Notes under the pieces: generated by a model
The model's database searches: none
The model's input: the letters and a program-made list of their open reading frames with translations, nothing else
Told to the model about the DNA's origin: nothing
Translations under genes and position numbers: made by a program
In this document: piece by piece, positions 25,093-33,238 of the stretch
How positions within the stretch are numbered: position 1 is the stretch's first letter
Layout: the number at the start of each line of letters is the position of its first letter
NCBI GenBank assembly: GCA_964515055.1
Contig: CAZEUG010000005.1
Span: 26,148 to 90,147, forward strand
Source: QAMX01 sp964515055
GTDB lineage: Bacteria; Bacillota; Clostridia; Oscillospirales; QAMX01
Reading direction: 5' to 3'
Length of the DNA stretch: 64,000 bases

Positions 25093-25137
25093 TAAAAAGA
25101 CCGCCCATGGCCGCTGATTACAGCCATGGACGATCTT
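25093..25137 (-). terminator. Intrinsic terminator after the PhnP-like hydrolase gene
   Basis: On the minus strand, a stem built around CCATGGC/GCCATGG with flanking GATCG/CGGTC pairs is followed by TTTTTATG. It lies about 55 bases after the hydrolase stop. Confidence 0.75.
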
Positions 25138-25189
25138 AATTCCGTCAGAGTGTTGATGAAAGAGTCAGCGCGAAGCACTGCCCGTGTCA

Positions 25190-26008
25190 TTAAAATTCGA
25201 CGACCTTGCCGTCAAACGATACTTCAAACCCGTATTGTCTGGCGAAAGGAACCATTTCATCATAAATCTTCAGAGAATTATGAGAAAAGTGATTGATGAT
25301 TCGCAACGTATTGCCATCGATGCATTTTTCTTCTTCCAGCCGCTGTGCGACCTCTGCGCAGACATCGATGGACATATGACCCTTTCGATGGGTTGGCAAA
25401 GCGCCATAGGTACAATCGAGACTGATCAGATCAAAATGGCGTCCTTTCAAATAGGCCCAGGTGTCATCCGTGAAGTAGCCGGTATCGTGTGCATAGAGCA
25501 GCGTCTTTTTGCCGTCTGAGATGCAGTAAATGTGGGCGTCCTGTGAGGGATCGTGATCTGCGCGAAGCGGCGTGATTTCGTAGGCATCCTGGTAGAAGGG
25601 CTTGAAATCTTCGATGACATGAAACAACAGGTGGTCTGCCCATTCATCTGAATGTGACAGGCGATCCTTGATTTTGCCGGCGGCGGATTGAGTCAAATAG
25701 AGCTGAAGCGCCCCCACACCGTGACTATACGGCGGACGGTGCAAAAACAGGTCCTCCGGATAAAAATGATCCGGATGCGCGTGCGTAAAGATGACGCCAG
25801 TCCACAGGCTTGTGTTCAGCCCATGCTTTAAGATATGCAGATATGTGTCTGCCGGAAAGTCGATGACGAGCTTATCATCCAGCAGTGCCTGCGAACGTGT
25901 ACGGATATTGTTTCCGCCGGCAGCGCGTGCACGGCGGCAATGATCGCATTCGCAAAAAAGAGCCGGCCAACCTTCGGCCGCGGCAGTTCCAAGATATTGC
26001 AGTTTCAT
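25190..26008 (-). CDS. Metallo-beta-lactamase-fold hydrolase (PhnP-like)
   Basis: Encodes a 272-residue MBL-fold phosphodiesterase resembling PhnP (phosphoribosyl 1,2-cyclic phosphate phosphodiesterase). Near the N-terminus a Cys-rich segment, CECDHC, sits where PhnP has its structural zinc, followed by RTRSQALLDDKLVIDFPAD. The dinuclear metal site is THAHPDHFYPED (about residue 75), with AHDTGYF and a late NHFSH providing further ligands. The ATG at 26008 follows AGAGG. No phn (phosphonate) genes are nearby, so the physiological substrate is uncertain. It is transcribed alone, divergent from the radical SAM gene. Confidence 0.87.
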   Translation of the reverse strand: MKLQYLGTAAAEGWPALFCECDHCRRARAAGGNNIRTRSQALLDDKLVIDFPADTYLHILKHGLNTSLWTGVIFTHAHPDHFYPEDLFLHRPPYSHGVGALQLYLTQSAAGKIKDRLSHSDEWADHLLFHVIEDFKPFYQDAYEITPLRADHDPSQDAHIYCISDGKKTLLYAHDTGYFTDDTWAYLKGRHFDLISLDCTYGALPTHRKGHMSIDVCAEVAQRLEEEKCIDGNTLRIINHFSHNSLKIYDEMVPFARQYGFEVSFDGKVVEF

Positions 26009-26047
26009 ATTCCAGCCTCTTTCTGATGCAGTTTTCTGTCTTTCTAT

Positions 26048-26076
26048 ATTGTACATGAGTTGACAAACAATTTCAA
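26048..26076 (-). promoter_or_regulatory. Sigma-A promoter for the PhnP-like gene
   Basis: On the minus strand, -35 TTGAAA (26071-26076), 17-bp spacer, -10 TACAAT (26048-26053). It overlaps the rightward promoter at 26060-26088. Confidence 0.75.
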
Positions 26077-26088
26077 GTGTGGTACACT
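26060..26088 (+). promoter_or_regulatory. Sigma-A promoter for radical SAM-pcrA-mscL
   Basis: -35 TTGACA (26060-26065), 17-bp spacer, -10 TACACT (26083-26088). Its -35 lies inside the spacer of the leftward promoter. Confidence 0.8.
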
Positions 26089-26137
26089 ACATAGAGTGGT
26101 TAATTTATGGAGACTCTCAGGGAATCATGGAGGAAGC

Positions 26138-27067
26138 ATGGACTGGTCGGAACAAACAAAACAGGCAATGAGCTGCTGTCACTGCTGTCCACGGGCTTGC
26201 GGCGCAGATCGACTGCACGGGGAAACAGGTGCCTGCGGGGCGGGAATGCTACCCGCTGTTGTGAGAGCCATGCCGCATTTCTATGAGGAACCGTGTATCT
26301 CTGGCTCGCGGGGCAGCGGAGCCGTCTTTTTTCAAGGCTGCTCTTTGCGCTGTGTCTTTTGCCAGAATGACTCCATTTCCAGAAAAGTTGATGCACCAGC
26401 CCTTTCACTGGACGCATTCTGCGCCACACTGGATGGGCTTGTTCGCCGGAATGTACATAATCTGAATTTTGTCACGCCTACACACTATGCCTATCAGATT
26501 GCAGATGCATTGCGCTGCCTCCGGCCAACCATACCGGTGATCTGGAATACCGGCGGCTATGAATCGCCGGAAACCATTGATATGCTTGCGCCGCTGGTCG
26601 ATGTCTGGTTGCCGGATTTGAAATTTCCAGATGATCAGACGGGAAAACGATTTACGGTTGTTCGCGACTATGCAACGGTTGCCTTTTCAGCAGTTCGCCG
26701 TATGGCCGAGCTGGCTGGGTTGGCACAATATAACGACCAACAAATGATCACGCACGGCCTGGTCATTCGGCATCTGTGCCTGCCCGGCATGACTACGCAG
26801 TCGAAGCACATTCTGCAATGGATTCGACAGACGCTGGGTGCAGATGTCGCTGTCAGCCTGATGCGTCAGTACTTTCCGGCTGGTGCAGCAAAGCGAGACA
26901 ACATTCGTCCGCTCAACCGAAAACTTCGCAATGACGAATATGAGCGGGTTTTTGATTTCATGATGAATCTCGGCCTGATCAACGGCTATGTCCAGGATGC
27001 GGAAGCAGCGGAGGAGGGGTATGTGCCTGATTTTAACGGGGAAGGCGTAGCGGAAGAAATACAATAG
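26138..27067 (+). CDS. Radical SAM protein, PflX-like (COG1313)
   Basis: Encodes 309 residues of the pyruvate formate-lyase-activase-like radical SAM family. The SAM iron-sulfur motif CSLRCVFC (CxxxCxxC) is at about residue 72, preceded by a Cys-rich N-terminus (CCHCCPRAC) that may hold a second cluster. NTGGYESPETI and the LPDLKF strand follow. PflX-type proteins are activases of unknown target. The ATG at 26138 follows GGAGGAAGC by 2-8 bases. pcrA begins 15 bases after the stop. No glycyl-radical enzyme gene lies in the window, so the partner is unknown. Confidence 0.88.
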   Translation: MDWSEQTKQAMSCCHCCPRACGADRLHGETGACGAGMLPAVVRAMPHFYEEPCISGSRGSGAVFFQGCSLRCVFCQNDSISRKVDAPALSLDAFCATLDGLVRRNVHNLNFVTPTHYAYQIADALRCLRPTIPVIWNTGGYESPETIDMLAPLVDVWLPDLKFPDDQTGKRFTVVRDYATVAFSAVRRMAELAGLAQYNDQQMITHGLVIRHLCLPGMTTQSKHILQWIRQTLGADVAVSLMRQYFPAGAAKRDNIRPLNRKLRNDEYERVFDFMMNLGLINGYVQDAEAAEEGYVPDFNGEGVAEEIQ

Positions 27068-27082
27068 AGGAGACAATCAAGC

Positions 27083-29548
27083 ATGACGATGCGTGAAGAA
27101 TACCTGGAACTGCGACGAGCCATTCTGAAACAGGAACATCAACATCTGAATGATAAACAGCGGGAAGCCGTTTTTGCAGCCAATGGCCCTTTGCTGATTC
27201 TGGCGGGAGCCGGCAGCGGAAAAACAACGGTCCTGATTAATCGAATCGCCTATCTGATTCGCTATGGAAATGCATACGAGAGCGATGACTTTCCGGCATG
27301 GATTGATGATGTGGAGCTCGATCAGCTGGATGCTCATCTGAATCACCAGTCTCAGTTGACGCCAGAACGCCTGGCGCATCTTCTGGCGTCAAATCCAGTG
27401 AAACCGTGGAAAATCCTTGCAATTACATTCACGAATAAAGCCGCTGCGGAACTCCGCGAACGTTTGTCAACGGCGCTGTCGAAAGAAGCGGCCGATGCAG
27501 TCTGGGCTTCCACTTTTCACTCTGCGTGTGTCCGGATTCTCAGAAAACACTGTGAACGGATCGGATACCGCAGCGGGTTTACCATCTATGATTCGGACGA
27601 CCAGAAACGTGTCTATAAAGAAGTGCTGGAAGCGCTTCACCTGACGGAAAAGCAGTTATCGCCGCGGGACGCTGCAACGATCGTATCCGGTGCAAAAGAT
27701 AAACTGCAAACGCCGGAGCAGTTTGCAGCCTTTGTCAAACAGGAATCCGGCAAGAAACCGGTTCGCGATCAGCGCATGGAACTCATGATTCCAGTCTATG
27801 AGGGGTATCAGCGCCGCCTGATCGAAGCCAATGCGATGGATTTTGATGACCTCATTATGAAAACCGTTGAGCTGTTTGAAACCTGCCCGGATGTTCTGGA
27901 GGAGTACCGTCAGAAATTTGAATACATTCTGGTAGACGAATATCAGGATACCAACCGGGCGCAGTACCAGCTTGTGTCGCTGCTGGCCAACCCGCGCAGA
28001 AATATCTGCGTCGTCGGCGATGACGACCAAAGCATTTATCGATTTCGTGGTGCAACCATTGAAAATATTCTGGGTTTTGAAGATGAATATCGGGATGCCC
28101 GCGTCATTCGCCTGGAACAGAATTATCGCTCGACGGCCTTTATCCTGAATGCGGCCAACGCCGTCATTCGCAACAACCGCGAACGCAAAGGCAAAACCTT
28201 GTGGACGGCACGAGAAGGCGGAACGCCGATCGTCGATTACACGGCCGAAAGCGAAGTTGAGGAAAGCAGCTATGTCGCGGAGTGCATCCTGAAGAATATC
28301 GCAAACGGGACGCCCTGGAGGAACCATACGGTGCTATACCGGATGAATGCACAGTCCAACGCACTGGAGCTTGCCTTCCGAAAACACGCCATACCATATC
28401 GAATCATCGGTGGTATCCGATTTTTTGATCGCGCAGAGGTCAAGGATATGCTGGCCTACCTTCAGGTGATTGCAAACCATGCAGACACACTTCGCCTGAA
28501 ACGGATCATCAATACACCGCCCCGCGGAATCGGACAGAAATCCATCAATGAGGCGGTGATGGCGGCAGAACAGACGGGCACAGAATTATTCGACATTCTT
28601 CGCCATGCAAACGAGCATGACGGCATTGCCAAGGGCGCACAGGCCAGTATGCTGCAGCTGGCTGATATGATCACCAGCCTGAGCGAAATGGCCAAGGACA
28701 GACCGCTGGATGAACTCTATGATATTCTGCTGGAACGCAGCCATTATGTCGATGCACTGCTGGCGAAACCGTCGGACGAAAACAAAACACGGCTGGAAAA
28801 CATCCAGGAACTGAAAACCAATATCCTGCATTATATGAAAGAAGCCGATGAGCCGAGCCTGGACGGGTTTCTGGAAGAAATCGCACTGTTTACGGACATC
28901 GACCGATATGACGCCGAGTCAGATGCAGTGACGATGATGACCATCCATTCCTCCAAGGGTCTTGAATTTCCCAACGTCTTCATTGTCGGAATGGAGGAGG
29001 GCATCTTCCCGGGAATGCGCTCTATGGAACATAAAGAAGATATGGAGGAAGAACGGCGTCTGGCCTATGTCGGTATCACTCGCGCCAGAGACACCTTGAC
29101 GCTGACCCATGCAATGCGGCATATGCTGTTTGGACAGACCTCGCATAATCAGGTCTCGCGTTTCTTAGAGGAGTTGCCGGACGACTGTGTTGTTCGGGAG
29201 GGCGGCGTGCCGATCCGAAAGGAAGAACCGAGATTGATGGGTGGTTCGAGGTTTGACACGACCTGTGAATGGATTCCCAAACGGACAACCGGTAGTCGCA
29301 CAGCTTCATATGCATCGAGCCGTTCAGAAACGGCGACAGGTACGAAAAAAGCCGAACCGCCCCGACAGGACGAGCCGTTGTTTGACTATCAACCGGGGAT
29401 GCAGCTGGAGCATCGCGCATTTGGCAGGGGGGTGCTCCTTTCTGTAAAGCCGACGGCAGGAGACCTGCTGCTGGAAATTGATTTCGAACAATCCGGGAAA
29501 AAGCGCCTGATGGCAAAATTTGCGCAGAAATATTTGAAAATCATATGA
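27083..29548 (+). CDS. pcrA: ATP-dependent DNA helicase PcrA (UvrD/Rep family)
   Basis: Superfamily 1A 3'-5' helicase for repair and replication restart. The 821-residue product has motif I (LILAGAGSGKTTVLINRIAYL, about residues 37-57), a 40-residue acidic insertion after it, motif Ia LAITFTNKAA, motif II VDEYQDTN (about 282), motif III VVGDDDQSIYRFRGA, motif IV LEQNYRS, motif V TIHSSKGLEFPNVF (about 615) and motif VI VGITRAR. The C-terminus has the Tudor-like GxxVxHxxFGxG domain (QLEHRAFGRGVLLSV) that binds RNA polymerase. The insertion after motif I is longer than in B. subtilis PcrA. Confidence 0.95.
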   Translation: MTMREEYLELRRAILKQEHQHLNDKQREAVFAANGPLLILAGAGSGKTTVLINRIAYLIRYGNAYESDDFPAWIDDVELDQLDAHLNHQSQLTPERLAHLLASNPVKPWKILAITFTNKAAAELRERLSTALSKEAADAVWASTFHSACVRILRKHCERIGYRSGFTIYDSDDQKRVYKEVLEALHLTEKQLSPRDAATIVSGAKDKLQTPEQFAAFVKQESGKKPVRDQRMELMIPVYEGYQRRLIEANAMDFDDLIMKTVELFETCPDVLEEYRQKFEYILVDEYQDTNRAQYQLVSLLANPRRNICVVGDDDQSIYRFRGATIENILGFEDEYRDARVIRLEQNYRSTAFILNAANAVIRNNRERKGKTLWTAREGGTPIVDYTAESEVEESSYVAECILKNIANGTPWRNHTVLYRMNAQSNALELAFRKHAIPYRIIGGIRFFDRAEVKDMLAYLQVIANHADTLRLKRIINTPPRGIGQKSINEAVMAAEQTGTELFDILRHANEHDGIAKGAQASMLQLADMITSLSEMAKDRPLDELYDILLERSHYVDALLAKPSDENKTRLENIQELKTNILHYMKEADEPSLDGFLEEIALFTDIDRYDAESDAVTMMTIHSSKGLEFPNVFIVGMEEGIFPGMRSMEHKEDMEEERRLAYVGITRARDTLTLTHAMRHMLFGQTSHNQVSRFLEELPDDCVVREGGVPIRKEEPRLMGGSRFDTTCEWIPKRTTGSRTASYASSRSETATGTKKAEPPRQDEPLFDYQPGMQLEHRAFGRGVLLSVKPTAGDLLLEIDFEQSGKKRLMAKFAQKYLKII

Positions 29549-29588
29549 ACCTGTAAAGGTGACATATAAAAAAGAAAGGACGAGTATC

Positions 29589-30044
29589 ATGAAAAAAAGT
29601 GGGTTTCTGAAGGATTTCAAGGCGTTTATTATGAGGGGCAATGTACTGGACATGGCCGTCGGTGTCATCGTTGGAGGTGCATTTTCAAAAATTGTCAGCA
29701 GCCTTGTCAACGACGTCATCATGCCACTGCTGGGGCTGATCGTTGGAGAGGTGAGCTTTGCCAACTTAAAGCTCACCATGAAAGCTGCGGAGCTGGACGA
29801 AAATGGTGAGGTCTTAAAGGAAGCGGTTACGCTGAATTACGGACAGTTTTTGCAGAACATCTTCGACTTTCTCCTGATTGCGCTCTGTATCTTTGTGGCC
29901 ATCCGTATCATCACGAATCTCTCCAAACGCCTCAAAAAAGCAGAAGAAACGAAGGAAGAAGCTCCGGCTCCTGCACCGGAACCGGAACCGACAAAAGAAG
30001 AACTGCTTTTGGCAGAAATTCGCGATTTGCTGCGCGACCGCTGA
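29589..30044 (+). CDS. mscL: Large-conductance mechanosensitive channel MscL
   Basis: Membrane pore that opens under osmotic downshock. The 151-residue product has the N-terminal FKAFIMRGNVLDMAVGVIVGGAFSKIV pore helix, a periplasmic loop (residues about 55-75), a second helix (FLLIALCIFVAIRI) and an acidic Pro/Glu-rich C-terminal tail ending in a helical bundle (EELLLAEIRDLL). AAAGGACGAGTATC lies before the ATG at 29589. It follows pcrA by 40 bases. Confidence 0.96.
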   Translation: MKKSGFLKDFKAFIMRGNVLDMAVGVIVGGAFSKIVSSLVNDVIMPLLGLIVGEVSFANLKLTMKAAELDENGEVLKEAVTLNYGQFLQNIFDFLLIALCIFVAIRIITNLSKRLKKAEETKEEAPAPAPEPEPTKEELLLAEIRDLLRDR

Positions 30045-30079
30045 AAAGCAAACGACTGATTGAAATCAGTCGATCCATG

Positions 30080-30122
30080 AAACAAGAGCGACGGAAGCTT
30101 CTGTCGCTCTTGTTTCTGTTTT
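30080..30122 (+). terminator. Intrinsic terminator after mscL
   Basis: AACAAGAGCGAC and GTCGCTCTTGTT form a 12-bp stem with an internal GAAGCTTC palindrome in the loop, followed by a T-rich run. A smaller CGACTGAT/ATCAGTCG hairpin lies just upstream, close to the stop. Confidence 0.85.
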
Positions 30123-30211
30123 GCGCAAATATCGACCCGTTTGGCTGGGCTGTTTTATACGTTCTCAACATCTATTGGCGAGAATGGAAGGCTTTTTGGT
30201 TAGATTGCCTT

Positions 30212-30240
30212 TTGATTTTCTTGCGAAAATACGATAAAAT
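30212..30240 (+). promoter_or_regulatory. Sigma-A promoter for the carD-like gene
   Basis: -35 TTGATT (30212-30217), 17-bp spacer, -10 TAAAAT (30235-30240). Confidence 0.6.
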
Positions 30241-30280
30241 ATAGGTATATCACCGAAATTTGTGCGCAAGGAGGATAAGA

Positions 30281-30805
30281 ATGTTTGAAATTCATACGGT
30301 TGTATCCTACGGAGGAAATGGAATCTGCGAAATCACAGACATCTGTGAGAGAGTGATTGATCAGAAATCCAAACGCTTTTATGTGCTGAGGCCAATCCGG
30401 GGAGATGGTGCGATGATCTTTGTCCCGGTGGATTCGGAGGTTCTGGTGCGGCGAATGCACAAACTGATGAATGCAGAAGAAGCGAAATACCTGATTCGAT
30501 GTATGCCGGAGACCGAAGTGGATTGGGTGGAGGATGATCGGGAGCGCAGCGAGCAGCAAAAGGCCATTCTGAACGGCGGAGATCGGATGGCACTGGTTCG
30601 CATGACAAAAACGCTCTATGAACGAAAACAGTGCCTGGCAGCCAGCGGGAAACGATTGCGTGCAAATGACGCACAGGCATTGCGCCAGGGTGAAGAAGTT
30701 CTGTTTAGCGAACTGGCTGTGGCTCTTGGTATCGAGCGGGATCAGGTTTTGTCCTCTATTCTGGAAACACTGTCCGAATCAGAGGAATCGACGGAAAACA
30801 GCTGA
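30281..30805 (+). CDS. CarD/CdnL-family transcription regulator
   Basis: Encodes 174 residues with an N-terminal CarD_CdnL_TRCF domain (FEIHTVVSYGGNGICEITDI, about residues 2-21, then KRFYVLRP and DGAMIFVPV) and a helical C-terminal half. These proteins bind the RNA polymerase beta subunit and stabilise open complexes. The AAGGAGGATAAGA site fixes the ATG at 30281. It is flanked by its own promoter upstream and a strong promoter downstream, so it appears monocistronic. Which promoters it affects cannot be told from sequence. Confidence 0.88.
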   Translation: MFEIHTVVSYGGNGICEITDICERVIDQKSKRFYVLRPIRGDGAMIFVPVDSEVLVRRMHKLMNAEEAKYLIRCMPETEVDWVEDDRERSEQQKAILNGGDRMALVRMTKTLYERKQCLAASGKRLRANDAQALRQGEEVLFSELAVALGIERDQVLSSILETLSESEESTENS

Positions 30806-30813
30806 AACGTGTC

Positions 30814-30842
30814 TTGACAGAACAGCTAAAAACCAGTACAAT
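30814..30842 (+). promoter_or_regulatory. Sigma-A promoter for the GH-D glycosidase gene
   Basis: -35 TTGACA (30814-30819), 17-bp spacer, -10 TACAAT (30837-30842), starting just after the carD-like stop. Confidence 0.85.
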
Positions 30843-30900
30843 ATAGGTGGAAGCCGATCGGCTATTTTGCTGACAAACAAGAAAAGCGAGGATCAGATCC

Positions 30901-32511
30901 ATGAAGATCAGATTACCGGATATAACTTCTGTTTATACCGAAAATGACCAATGGAGTTTTCAGGGTGAAATGGGTCAACTCCATGACGTGACCATTCAGA
31001 TGACCCGGACAGACGCGGGAATCGCAGTTCAGGCGACAGCAGAGACCACACCGCTTTGCTATCTGCGACTGCGGTGGCGTTTTCGTCCGGAAGAACGGCG
31101 AGATGAAGTCATTCATATTTACGGCGATGCATGGGAACGCGGCGGGGGAGAGCTCGAATGGCGCGGGATTGTTCCGGAACGTTGTATGCCGTGGTTCCTG
31201 CTCGTTTCCAACGGCTCGGACAGCTCACAGAACTATTTTGGACGCTGCACAGAAGGCTTTGGCGTCCGCGTCCGACCGGCTTCATTCTGTTTCTGGCAAT
31301 ATGATGCAGATGGATTGACGCTGTGGCTGGATGTGCGCTGCGGCGGAAAAGGCGTCATTTTGAATGGGAGAACGCTGCAAGCGTGTGAAATCCTGTTCCG
31401 TACCTATCGGGATTGTTCGGCCTTTGCAGCCGGTCAGGCGTTCTGCCGGGAAATGAGCCCGGAGTGCCTGGTTCCTTCGGAACCGGTTTACGGCTCGAAC
31501 AACTGGTATTATGCGTATGGCCACAGCTCTCACGAGGATATGCTGGAAGATGCCGCCAACGCAGCGAAATTGTGTCAGGGACTCAGCAACCGCCCGTATA
31601 CGGTGATTGATGACGGCTGGACCGTCCATCCGAAAAATGGCCCGTGGACGCATGGTGGTGCGACCTATCCGGATATGCCGGGACTTGCAAGGCAAATGAA
31701 GGATTTGGGCGTTCGTCCCGGTATCTGGACGCGCTACATCGCAGACGAAGGACACGTCTGCGGCTTGCCGGATGAGTGGCATCTGGAACGCGATTCGAAC
31801 TATCTGGATCCATCCAGACCGGATGTCCTAAATTATATCGCCGAAACGACACAGAGATTTGTAGCGTGGGGCTATGAACTGATCAAATTCGATTGTTCCA
31901 CTCAGGATATTCTGGGCAGGCGCGGCTATCGCGTTCCAAATGTGATCGCAGAGGATGGCTGGGCGTTTTATGACAGATCGAAAACATCTGCTGAAATTAT
32001 TGAGAATTTCTACAAAACCGTCCGGAAATCAGCCGGAAAAGATGTTATCTTGATTGGATGTGCAACAATTTCGCACCTGAGCGCAGGACTTGTAGAACTG
32101 GGGCGAACCGGAGCCGATATCAACGGCCGGAGCTGGGATATTACCAGAAAAATGGGCGTCAACACGCTTGCATTCCGCATGATGCACCATGGCTCGTTCT
32201 TTGCAGCCGATGCAGACTGCATCGGCATATCCGGCGCCATTTCCTGGGAAAACAACCGGAAGTGGCTGGAACTGCTTTCCAAAAGCGGCACGCCGTTGTT
32301 TGTATCGTGTAAACCGGGCGTTTTAGATGCAGAACAGACGGAAATCCTGCAACAGGCGTATCACCGCAGCGCGAAACAGACGGATGTGTTGATTCCGTTA
32401 GACTGGATGGAAAATATTTGCCCGAGACGGTACCTGATCAATGGCGAGGAGATCCAGTTTGACTGGTTCGACGATCTGATCTGTACAGGCTTTGCCGGAA
32501 AGACCAATTAA
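30901..32511 (+). CDS. Putative glycoside hydrolase, clan GH-D (alpha-galactosidase-like)
   Basis: Encodes 536 residues without a signal peptide, so cytoplasmic. The N-terminal 190 residues are beta-rich. The catalytic barrel follows: NNWYYAYGHSS (about 200), YTVIDDGW (about 235), RPGIWTRY, then LIKFDCS with the likely nucleophile Asp331, and RTGADIN with the likely acid/base Asp406. This pair and the KFD context fit clan GH-D (GH27/GH36 melibiases). It has no sugar transporter or regulator next to it, which is unusual. The ATG at 30901 follows GCGAGGATC; the exact substrate is unknown. Confidence 0.8.
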   Translation: MKIRLPDITSVYTENDQWSFQGEMGQLHDVTIQMTRTDAGIAVQATAETTPLCYLRLRWRFRPEERRDEVIHIYGDAWERGGGELEWRGIVPERCMPWFLLVSNGSDSSQNYFGRCTEGFGVRVRPASFCFWQYDADGLTLWLDVRCGGKGVILNGRTLQACEILFRTYRDCSAFAAGQAFCREMSPECLVPSEPVYGSNNWYYAYGHSSHEDMLEDAANAAKLCQGLSNRPYTVIDDGWTVHPKNGPWTHGGATYPDMPGLARQMKDLGVRPGIWTRYIADEGHVCGLPDEWHLERDSNYLDPSRPDVLNYIAETTQRFVAWGYELIKFDCSTQDILGRRGYRVPNVIAEDGWAFYDRSKTSAEIIENFYKTVRKSAGKDVILIGCATISHLSAGLVELGRTGADINGRSWDITRKMGVNTLAFRMMHHGSFFAADADCIGISGAISWENNRKWLELLSKSGTPLFVSCKPGVLDAEQTEILQQAYHRSAKQTDVLIPLDWMENICPRRYLINGEEIQFDWFDDLICTGFAGKTN

Positions 32512-32523
32512 CAGCAACTGTAA

Positions 32524-32560
32524 AATGACCCCGACGGACCCAAGCTCCGTCGGGGTCATT
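32524..32560. terminator. Strong hairpin after the glycosidase gene
   Basis: A 15-bp perfect stem, AATGACCCCGACGGA (32524-32538) with TCCGTCGGGGTCATT (32546-32560), 7-base loop. On the plus strand no T run follows; on the minus strand the stem is followed by TTTTAC, so it may stop transcription from either side. Confidence 0.65.
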
Positions 32561-32624
32561 GAAACGTTCAGGCGACATCATGAAATCCTAAAAGGAAAGA
32601 GAAAGAGGGAGTTTTTTTCCAGAT

Positions 32625-32662
32625 CCTCTATTGAACAAAATGAAGATTTTGTTCAATAGAGG
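32625..32662. repeat. Perfect 17-bp palindrome
   Basis: CCTCTATTGAACAAAAT (32625-32641) and ATTTTGTTCAATAGAGG (32646-32662) are perfect complements around GAAG. Neither flank has a T run, so it is not a classic terminator. It lies between the convergent ends of the glycosidase gene and the small Cys-protein gene. Confidence 0.9.
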
Positions 32663-32698
32663 GAGGCAAAACATACCAATCTACGTCTGAATCAGTCG

Positions 32699-32947
32699 TC
32701 AGTTGGTCTGTGTAGGTTCATCTGTCGGTTCATCCGCTGCTTTGTCTGCTGTTTCATTCCATGCAAATGGCCGGATGGATGGCTGTTGATTCGGTGTGCG
32801 CTTATACGGATCATAGCGAAATTTTCGGCAATGATAATCTGCTGCGACCGGACCGCGATAATAACAAAGCATTTCCTCACGCGCAGATCGGTCTGCCCAC
32901 GCACAATATTCGCACAGATGCGGATGCTCCTTATTGAATAAACTCAT
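32699..32947 (-). CDS. Small conserved cysteine-rich protein
   Basis: Encodes 82 residues from the ATG at 32947, with AAAGGAG 8 bases upstream. Four cysteines are spaced C12-x2-C15, C28 and C40 (HLCEYCAWA, MLCYYRGPV, DYHCRKFRYDP), which looks like a small metal-binding fold. The RKFRYDPYKR segment matches a pattern I recognise in uncharacterised short clostridial proteins. The C-terminal 25 residues are low complexity (Asp/Glu/Thr). A strong promoter (33005-33033) drives it alone. Function unknown. Confidence 0.82.
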   Translation of the reverse strand: MSLFNKEHPHLCEYCAWADRSAREEMLCYYRGPVAADYHCRKFRYDPYKRTPNQQPSIRPFAWNETADKAADEPTDEPTQTN

Positions 32948-33004
32948 TTGAGAAACTCCTTTTCGAACTTTCGAATGGTACAGGATTCGAAGACTCTTCT
33001 ATTG

Positions 33005-33033
33005 AGTATACTATATTTTTCACCACTTTGCAA
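33005..33033 (-). promoter_or_regulatory. Sigma-A promoter for the small Cys protein
   Basis: On the minus strand, -35 TTGCAA (33028-33033), 17-bp spacer, -10 TATACT (33005-33010). Three TTCGAA sites (32962-32967, 32970-32975, 32986-32991) lie in the leader downstream. Confidence 0.8.
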
Positions 33034-33065
33034 GAGGAAAATTTCACTTTTTTCCGGCGAGGCAC

Positions 33066-33093
33066 TTGACAAATTCCGAATTTCGAATATAAT
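33066..33093 (+). promoter_or_regulatory. purA: Sigma-A promoter upstream of purA
   Basis: -35 TTGACA (33066-33071), 16-bp spacer, -10 TATAAT (33088-33093). The spacer contains another TTCGAA (33082-33087). Confidence 0.85.
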
Positions 33094-33114
33094 ATATGTT
33101 GTTGTGGACAATGG

Positions 33115-33159
33115 GGTCTATGCGGCGGGGTCATTATCGCTGCATAGACCTTCTTTTTT
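33115..33159 (+). terminator. Terminator hairpin between promoter and purA
   Basis: GGTCTATGCGGC (33115-33126) pairs with GCTGCATAGACC (33139-33150), one G-U pair, 12-base loop, followed by TTCTTTTTT (33151-33159). It lies only about 15 bases after the expected transcription start, leaving little room for an upstream sensing domain. Confidence 0.8.
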
Positions 33160-33238
33160 GTTTCAACCAGACACTTTATTGATAAAATATGAACTCATTC
33201 CGTTCTGTTCAGGAATCATGTTTGGAAGGATGATATCT

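Noticed and set aside
32948..33238. N-terminal extension of purA by about 97 codons
   Set aside because: The extension crosses a promoter and a terminator; the conserved start MLTAIVGTNWGDEGKG begins at 33239 behind GGAAGG.
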